NCBI GenBank assembly: GCA_033964015.1
Contig: CM066913.1
Span: forward strand, 11,526,953-11,590,952
Length of the DNA stretch: 64,000 nt
DNA from: Scolanthus callimorphus
Taxonomy: Eukaryota > Cnidaria > Anthozoa > Actiniaria > Edwardsiidae
Reading direction: 5' to 3'
In this document: positions 57,701-64,000 of the stretch, piece by piece
Layout of the letters: each line of letters opens with the position of its first letter
Numbering within the stretch: the first letter of the stretch is position 1
Notes under the pieces: model-generated
What the model was told of the DNA's origin: nothing
The model's input: the letters and a program-made list of their open reading frames with translations, nothing else
Database searches by the model: none
Translations under genes and position numbers: made by a program

Positions 57701-60700
57701 TAAATGTGACATTGACCTGTTGGATAACAGTAGGTTAATAACATTTTTGGCCAACATCAAAAAGTAACTGGTGTATCCTTCCAGAAAACTTCACACTACC
57801 AAATGGCAAGGACATCTGAACCATGGGCCTCACGCACGATGTTGAGCACACTTGAGTTGACCGAGAAATTGAGCTCAAATTTGTTTTAGATCTGCTGTGT
57901 TTTCCGAGATCTCGCCTAAAATGCTCCAAAAATAAAAGGAAACAAAAGCCCAATGATCGCAGTTTCTTTATAAAAACAATTTTTTAATTTTAATTTTAAT
58001 TGAGATTGGAGTAAAAAAATATTTTTCAAATGGTGTCATGCTGAAAACTAGAAAGCTGTGCGTAACATGTTGTCTCTCAAACAGCGTTTTTCCGTTTTTG
58101 CCTATCGCGCAGGCAAATTTGCCTTTTTTGCCTTATTTGTTTTGGTGTCATGCTGAAAACTAGAAAGCCGTGCGTAACATGTTGTCTCTCAAACAGCGTT
58201 TTTCCTATTTTTGCCTTTTATTTATTTGAACGCTTCCTTTTTGCTCTCTCCTTAGCTTGCAAGAACCGCTCGCGAACTGTCGATTTGGGTATTTTTTATG
58301 ATGTGTAGTTGTCTAAATTGTGTACCGAGCATACAACTAAATTCAAGGCAGCCTCAAGGTGCAGCAGGCAAAAAACGGCAAAAATGGGCACGACAAGGCA
58401 AAAATGAGCGCATAAGGGCATGGCAAGGCAAAAAAGGGCATGGCAAGACAAAAAAGGGCACAAATAGGCAAAAAAAGTGCGCGAATAAGCGAAAAAGGGC
58501 ACGAATAGGCAAAAAAACAGCATAATAAGGCAAAAAAATAGCATAACAAAGCCGAGGCGGATTTCAAAACATTGTTTGAGTGCTAACCACAATGGCTTCT
58601 AAAACGAGGTTGAGCTACATTCGAGATGACCTAATGGAAGAAGTAGAGAGTTTGAGGGAACTTTTGAGAACGAGATTATGAAGACACTCAATCCGCTCTT
58701 AGAATGAGTGTTCTCTGTCTATTAAATTAAAAGGCTCTATCTGCTTGCACTATACAGAAATATTGGATTGAACACATGTTGTTGTTTTCGATTTTCTTCA
58801 GCTTTTCCGTTCCTCTTTCTCTTGTTTTCGCGCAATTGCAAAGACCATATAGGGGACCACAACTAATAACTACTTAAAGAGATTGAAGCAGTAAATGCGA
58901 GCGAATTAAAAACCTAGAGGTTGTGAAACAAAGCAAAAATCTGGCAAAAGGCAAACATTGCACGGGTAATTGGAATCGGGAGCAAAAAATGCATGCAAAA
59001 ATGTGTGTAGCGCAAAAAAGGCGTGTGCAGAAAAGGGCGTGCAGGGCAAAATAATGCATGAAGCAAAACGGCAAAAAATGCAAAAAAAAAAGGGCAAAAC
59101 CGGGCAATAAGGTGCGCGATGCACGAAGCAAAAAAGGGCACAAAAAGGCAAAAAAACTGCGTGGTTGAGCAAATCAAGGCAAAAAGTGCGCAATAAAACT
59201 GGACGTTTCTTGTCTTCTAACTTTAAAAAAAATTCTAACCCTACTTATCGTTGTGCTACTTCATTCCCTTACATCATCTAACTCTACAAACAGTGAATTC
59301 TGAAACAGCATTTCAAGTGCATCCTTGGCGTGTTTTTTTTTTCAGACAATAGATAATAAAAAGCACCAAAAAGTTTATATTTTAAAACGTGCTCGTAAGA
59401 ACACGACACCAGATTTGATCTGTTTTCACAACACCCTTTTTCCATATGAAGTTTTTGTTGTCTTTAGAAATTCGAAACGCGATAACAAATTGTTTTGGGG
59501 GTGCACATTAGTTAAACATTATTTATTGCAAATTTCAGAGCTGAACGACCGTTCACTTCCGAGATATATTGCAAAACCCAGCATTAGAATTTTTGTTACG
59601 CCGCCGTGCACAACATCGTGCACGAGGCCCATGATCCTGATTTCCCAAATCAAAATATAATTCATGATATTATACATGGCTTATAGATGATCTCTATCAC
59701 TTGGAAAAAATGCAAACTGACCCTCTGAAAATGTTGGTCTTTTTACAGTCTCACCACTACTTGGGTGGGAAGGATTTCTATGTATCACCCTACAACAACC
59801 AGTACAACAGGTTGAATTTGGCGAGGGAGGATTTCAGACAGACAGGCAAACAAGTTTATTGGTATGTTACACCAGCATTGAGTCCAACTAAGTTACATTT
59901 TCAAGAGGGACGGGGGGTGGTTCTGAAGGTTAGAGCTTTTTATGGATACAGTGAATTTTCTCTGTGGTGGGTTATGGATCATTTCTGTAATTACACAATG
60001 TAACAGTACATAGGCACATAAGTTATCATGTTTGATCTTACTTTGGAAGAACTCGTAGATGGTTTTCTCTCAACTCCAGCACTTTCAAATTTGTTAACCT
60101 GAAAAATAAGTTATCAAGAGCAGATTTGACATGACTGCATAATTGTAAAACCAATCACAAAGTGATTAGAATAATTTTGAATAAGAATCTATAGCTGGAG
60201 TGATTACAAAGTAATTGCAAATTACTCAGGACAGACATCAACTCTAACAAATGTTGAGTCATGATTGTCACACATGATAAATGTTCTGGTAAATTTGCAA
60301 TGCTGGCTTACCAGTAATTGATTATCAACAGCACAATGCAAGATTACCTGACAACTGAACAGCAAACATACCTTCCAAAATTACCAGGAAGAAAATCCAG
60401 GAATGCATCATTAAGATAAAGATGTGTCAAGTTGATCAGCTGGCTGAATGACTCTGGTATCCTGAAAAATACAGAAGAATGAGCTCATGAGCTTGGCTTT
60501 GTCATTCCTCTAGAAGACTATACTGTACTACTTTTCCCAGTCACTTATAATAATCCCCAGCAAAACAAGTGCTGGAGAACTTCCCTGTCAATCCTAGTTC
60601 TAGGGTGTAATGAGCACTATAACTTATAGCCCAGTGGTGGATTTAGGGGGCTATGGGATCCACTTTTTTCGGGAGATTTTCCCATATATTTAATACATAG

Positions 60701-63700
60701 CTTAAACATTTTAGTAATAGTGATTTACAGTATTACTTCAAAGATCTGTTATCTGCCTCAACAGTACTACCGGTAGTAAGGACTATTAGAATGGTGAGAA
60801 AATTGAAAATTACAGCTGTCATACTCAAACTAGGAATTTGTACGAAGAAAAGCAGTAAGGAAACAACCAGGATTAACAAAATGGATTGAGGTTAGGAGAA
60901 CCCAAGACACTCGTCAAAGCAAATACTGCTATGTACATTGTAAGGTTCCTATGGACAGGGTCCATATTATAAGGAAATTTCAAAATGGAGCGAGAATAAT
61001 AAGCTGCTGTTGTCTGACTTGTTTTGGGTAGGTTGGCTACACCAATCAAGCATCATCATACAAGATGTCTAGTCTCCTGCACCGCCTGTCCTTTGTGTCG
61101 GTCAAGCAACAAATGTCAGATGACCACAAGCACTAGGTATACCAGATTTGTCATAAAGAACTAAATATCCAGTGGCGGATCCAGGAATTTTACAAGGGGG
61201 GTGACTATTACAAAGGTTTTACTGCACATGCGCGAAAAAAGGAGGGTGACCATTACAAAGGATATATGAGAAATAAGTTCAGAAAGGGGGGTGACAACCC
61301 TGAATCCGCCACTGATATCCATGGAACAAATGCTACAAGTACCTGATTGTGCAGCCTCCAAATAAGATGTAAATAATAAAAATAGAGATAATAATAACAA
61401 TTTAATAATAATATTTTTTTATTATTATATGGACACAAGTGTTTTACTGGGAAATACACCACTCGTAGATCTCATATGAAGCTACATCCGGGTCCTAAGT
61501 TACATATTTTCCATATCCTCACTAGTGAGAAGTTCGGTCAAAACAAAGTGCTTGGAAATCAATTTGGAATAATTTTTCTGGTTCGCTGCACTCATTCATA
61601 AAATATTGTTCTTGCCACTCGAAAATAAAACTCATATCTTCGCGCCACTGTGTAATACCCTCTATATAATGTAATAAATATCAAAAAACTATTTAAAATG
61701 TAGAAATATTAACACCAATAGTAATAATAATAACTAAATACAATAAGTGTTTCTGTGTTTGTTATTTAAAGGAGCTCTGGCAGCTTGCTGGCCATCCTCT
61801 TGATAACAGGTCAAAACAACCTAGAATTGCATGGTTGTCTAACACTTGAAAGGTTTTTCTGTTAATCTGTAGGATTATTTTGAATACTACGGGCAAATGT
61901 ACATGTGTTTTCAGGGTTACAATTTTACTTATTTTATGTCCACATGGACGAATATTAATCTGATACTGATGATGATGATGATTAAGCCTAACTGCTTGTG
62001 GGGTCGTGTATAATATAAGTGGAATACAAATTAATGTTGTGCATACATTTGGGTTAAATAAATGCTTCCAAACTCAGGATGGGAACTAAATAAGTATGAG
62101 AATTGAAATAAGTGTTGAGAATGGCTGATAAAATCGTTGTGCATCTGTATTTACTAACATCAAAAACAAACATACCAGCCCCATTATTTCTCAGTCATAT
62201 TAATTAGTCTAGTATGTCAGAAAGCAGTGATATATTGAAACTGAGTATGCACTTCACTAATCTGTGATTGCCTTTAATTCCTGTTGATTAATAGCCAGAA
62301 TAGAACAGAAAAACAGCATAAAATGAAAAAAATAATTGATTACATTTTTGTAGCACTAGTTACAACAGTTATATGCATTGTATCTCAAATTATGACACTG
62401 AATTCTGGGGAGATCACTCATGTTTACAACTACTTCCTAATATTTGTGACAGCACCCCTCGGGTTCCTAATTGCAGTTTTAATTTCCCCCTATTGTTTTC
62501 CCTGCCACAATGCAAAATATCCTGCGGTGATAATTGCATTACTAGGAATGCCTTTGTTCTAGAGGTTTGACAGTGCTCTTCAATTATTGTCTGTAGAGTG
62601 ATAGGAATAATTATATCAACTCTGGGGGTTTACAGACTTACGAATCCGTTAGAACCATTATAGCTATGTCAAACTATTAAAATCACAATAATAACATTAG
62701 CTACACGAAATGCAAATTACAATAAGTGGAAATTTTCTATAGTTTTCGGGAAATAAGTTCCTGTTGATACAATCTGTTTAGTAAGTAATGATCATTTCCA
62801 AAAAAAGTAACCTGTTGTATTTTAAAAGGATACATTCAAAAGACGCATACTCTGGACGTAACCTAATTGGTTATTCATATTTTTCCATCTCGTTTATTAT
62901 TTATAATTTTCTTAAGACAGTGGAAATTTCTGTTACCCTGCAGGTTTGCCAAAACCACAAGGATAAAGAATTTAATAGACACTTGCTGCATTTATTACAT
63001 TCCCAAATTTCCATTCACGTATACATTTCTCTTCACTTGAGCTCGGGGAAATTACTGTAATTTGAATCATTTCACATCTGAATGGACAAACATAAAGCAC
63101 GAAATGTAAACAGTCTGCATTTAGTTCTAGAACCGATGACATACCGTTTATTTTACATTTTAACACAGAAGTGGAGCATCATTTATCATGGGAAGAAAAA
63201 AAAACAGAACACAAGTAAACACTGGAATATGATAGACAAATAACATAACCTTTATACACAAAAAAATCTTAAAATGATGAGGGCATAAACTTACTTTCCG
63301 ATTGGGTTGACACTTGCATCAATTTCATGAAGATTTTTACAATTTTTAATGGCGTCTGGTATATCTGTAATTCCTTAATAAAGAAAAGATACATAGTCAA
63401 TAACAGATTATTTGAGAACGGCATGGCTATATACATAATCCTATCAAAGGAATAATTGTAAAATAACAAAAAACAAGCACACTTCTTACCATTTTTACTG
63501 AAGTCCAATTCTTGCAAATTTACCAAATTGGATACCGCAGAGGGAAGGATTGTTAATTCGTTATCACTTAAGCCAAGGATCTGAAGATTTTGCAGATTAA
63601 ATAAACCCTTTAAAGAAAGAAATTTCAGAACAAACATAAACATTACCCTAAAGATACTATACAAACGCAGCAAGACTCAACTTGTCAATGACAACCAGTT

Positions 63701-63921
63701 GTCACAGTATATTGGATGTTTAAGCTAATAAAACTTACTCTGGGCAAATCCCTCAGTTGATTAGCGTCCAGATATACTTCTTCCAGTGCTTTTCCTTCTT
63801 TGCTTTTAAAGATTTCTTGCGGTACAGACGTTAAATTAGAGTGACGAAAGTCGGCAACGGCCATATTGATGTTCGAGTCAAGTTGAGCATTGAAGCAACT
63901 GGAGTGAAACCATCTAGGCAT
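45728..63921 (-). CDS. LAP-family leucine-rich repeat and PDZ protein, Erbin/densin-like (21 exons resolved, 3' end not found)
   Basis: This is a polarity and junction scaffold, probably basolateral. Exons: 63921-63739, 63607-63490, 63373-63295, 60461-60372, 60098-60042, 57716-57653, 57407-57333, 57263-57119, 56721-56649, 55996-55951, 55868-55785, 55055-54940, 54829-54759, 54417-54306, 53834-53713, 53131-52983, 50432-49952, 49807-49556, 49452-48751, 45982-45887 and 45802-45728. The start [10 protein letters not shown] has a stop upstream. Exons 1-13 encode about 16 LRRs ([28 protein letters not shown]). LAP-specific segments follow: [19 protein letters not shown] and [11 protein letters not shown] Pro-rich disordered region has three PPxY motifs (PPVY, PPSY, PPGY). 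PDZ begins [19 protein letters not shown] and continues [20 protein letters not shown]. The final PDZ third is not found. One extra base sits in exon 13 (54783-54790). A GPCR lies in the intron after exon 19. Confidence 0.92.
45971..46110. repeat. ~49-bp repeat, 3 copies, spanning the LAP PDZ exon acceptor
   Basis: Three copies start at 45971, 46020 and 46070 (GGTCACGTGGAACTGAAACA type). On the gene strand each contains the start of exon 20 and its acceptor: TTTCAG in copy 1 (used), TTTCAA in copy 2 (AG lost), TTCAG in copy 3. Using copy 3 would run into an in-frame TGA. Confidence 0.85.
46894..46899 (-). terminator. Polyadenylation signal of the nested GPCR
   Basis: TTTATT on the plus strand is AATAAA on the minus strand, 22 bases past the GPCR stop codon. 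It would also end transcripts inside the LAP intron. Confidence 0.5.
46921..47975 (-). CDS. Class A (rhodopsin-like) GPCR, intronless, nested in the LAP gene
   Basis: This is a seven-helix plasma-membrane receptor of the peptide-receptor type. ATG is at 47975-47973 ([13 protein letters not shown], with two N-glycosylation sites). TM1 contains LIGNSI, TM2 [12 protein letters not shown] and TM3 starts [10 protein letters not shown] and ends ALDRF in place of DRY. TM6 is [17 protein letters not shown] and TM7 is [13 protein letters not shown], so NPxxY is degenerate. The intracellular loop before TM6 is basic ([10 protein letters not shown]), and the tail is rich in Ser and Arg. One base is missing from the G3/C3 run at 47542-47544; with it the frame is 352 codons without introns. 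It lies on the same strand as LAP, between exons 19 and 20. Ligand is unknown; galanin-, allatostatin- or tachykinin-like groups are possibilities. Confidence 0.88.
50635..53013. repeat. 32-bp minisatellite (~70 copies) that amplifies a splice donor
   Basis: Units read (plus strand) GATGTTTGGCTGGTGTGGTG then GTTACCTGTAAT or GTTACCTGTAGT. Interspersed 24-base variants end GGGCTGATG. On the LAP sense strand each 32-base unit carries TACAG|GTAACC. The coding tail of exon 16 is itself one unit (QPTTPAKH, 52983-53013). The array therefore derives from the exon-16/intron boundary. At about 2.4 kb it fills nearly the whole intron between exons 16 and 17. Confidence 0.95.
53657..53742. repeat. 54-bp tandem duplication over the LAP exon 15 donor
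   Basis: ACCAAGTAATCATCCTCGTT (53711) and its copy at 53657 (one base different) lie 54 bases apart. On the sense strand both encode FDINEDDYL / FDINEHDYL followed by TTG|GTAAG donors. The distal donor at 53659 adds exactly 18 codons in frame without a stop, so two protein forms are possible. Confidence 0.9.
54721..54758. repeat. 19-bp tandem duplication of the LAP exon 13 donor
   Basis: Two exact copies of AGTCATACACGTTACTCAC sit directly beside exon 13. Each holds a GTGAGT donor on the sense strand. The outer donor would add 19 bases and shift the frame, so the inner one must be used for a functional product. Confidence 0.93.
56314..56545. mobile_element. GGAATTTCC-family MITE
   Basis: CAATGTGTGGTTCCAAAAAT at the left is an imperfect inverse of the right end (TTTCTGGAAACACACAAT). 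Inside are two CTCTGGAATTTCCAA motifs, a C10 run and a CCACCACC stretch. Related fragments occur at about 7245-7330, 9648-9720 and 56880-56975. Confidence 0.7.
58031..58225. repeat. 112-bp tandem duplication
   Basis: TGGTGTCATGCTGAAAACTA recurs at 58031 and 58143, and the similarity continues through TGTTGTCTCTCAAACAGCG for about 80 bases. It lies in LAP intron 5. Confidence 0.9.
58360..59190. repeat. GGCAAAAA-word low-complexity region
   Basis: Two blocks (58360-58560 and 58920-59190) are built from irregularly spaced words such as GGCAAAAA, AAAAAGGGCA and GCACGAATAGG, without a fixed period. A non-repetitive stretch separates them. Reverse-strand frames rich in Phe, Cys and Leu arise from it and are not genes. 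Confidence 0.75.
61170..61314. mobile_element. CAGTGGCGGATC-ended MITE
   Basis: Ends CAGTGGCGGATCCAGG and CCTGAATCCGCCACTG are inverted, and ATATC flanks both sides as a 5-base target duplication. The interior has two GGGGGGTGAC motifs. A diverged relative begins near 60632. This is a short non-autonomous DNA element in LAP intron 3. Confidence 0.85.
61400..63294. other. Large LAP intron 3, distal part
   Basis: This is AT-rich intron sequence with no further exon that fits the LRR frame. The plus-strand frame at 62284-62562 encodes hydrophobic residues but has no partner exons or recognised domain and is probably fortuitous. Confidence 0.45.
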
Positions 63922-64000
63922 TGTATTACAGGATGTCAATCAACATGGCCGAAATATCTCCAATTCCTGCTCTAAATACACCCCAACAAAGACCCTAAAC

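Noticed and set aside
58296..59193. Overlapping minus-strand frames rich in Phe, Cys and Leu
   Set aside because: They result from the GGCAAAAA low-complexity sequence; several frames are open at once and none resembles a domain.
1..64000. tRNA, rRNA or other structured RNA genes
   Set aside because: I looked for B-box-like GGTTCGAATCC and similar conserved blocks and saw none with a matching cloverleaf.

Overview
This is a eukaryotic, animal nuclear DNA window. It carries intron-rich genes with GT-AG splice sites, several AT-rich intergenic stretches of a few kilobases, and many short inverted-repeat (MITE or foldback) elements and minisatellites. Gene content is metazoan: PIF1, ALG2, DMAP1, a Cys-loop receptor, a Ras GTPase, a class A GPCR and a LAP-family (Erbin/densin/Scribble-like) LRR-PDZ protein. 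The mix of well-conserved housekeeping genes and an unusual Cys-loop receptor would suit a cnidarian such as a sea anemone or coral. That species guess is inference and not proven by the sequence.

Layout: 1-2171 is repeat-bearing spacer. 2172-5040 (+) is the PIF1 helicase. 6343-8517 (-) is ALG2, convergent with PIF1 and divergent from DMAP1, with which it shares a compact promoter at 8518-8867. 8868-18322 (+) is DMAP1 in 17 exons, with four inverted-repeat elements in its introns. 18323-23712 is spacer. 23713-28133 (+) is a Cys-loop ligand-gated channel in 7 exons. 28134-32628 is spacer plus a probable 5' non-coding exon and promoter. 32629-37437 (+) is a Ras-family GTPase in 6 exons. 37438-45300 is repeat-rich and holds one possible small membrane protein. 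45728-63921 (-) is a LAP gene for which I resolved 21 coding exons, running from the N-terminal LRRs to two-thirds of the PDZ domain. An intronless GPCR on the same strand lies inside one LAP intron at 46921-47975.

Two window-wide patterns stand out. First, tandem duplications repeatedly sit exactly on exon-intron junctions. They are found at the ALG2 exon 3 acceptor (60 bp x2), LAP exon 13 donor (19 bp x2), LAP exon 15 donor (54 bp x2, in frame), LAP exon 16 donor (32 bp, roughly 70 copies) and LAP exon 20 acceptor (about 49 bp x3). Each duplication multiplies a splice site. Second, seven single-base frame breaks lie in or next to homopolymer runs in otherwise conserved genes. Correcting each by one base gives whole-codon totals, so consensus sequence errors are more likely than gene decay.

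Functionally the genes are independent: telomere and replication helicase, N-glycan assembly, chromatin (NuA4/TIP60) scaffold, neurotransmission, GTPase signalling, peptide-type signalling and cell polarity. The structural links are the ALG2-DMAP1 shared promoter and the GPCR nested in the LAP gene.
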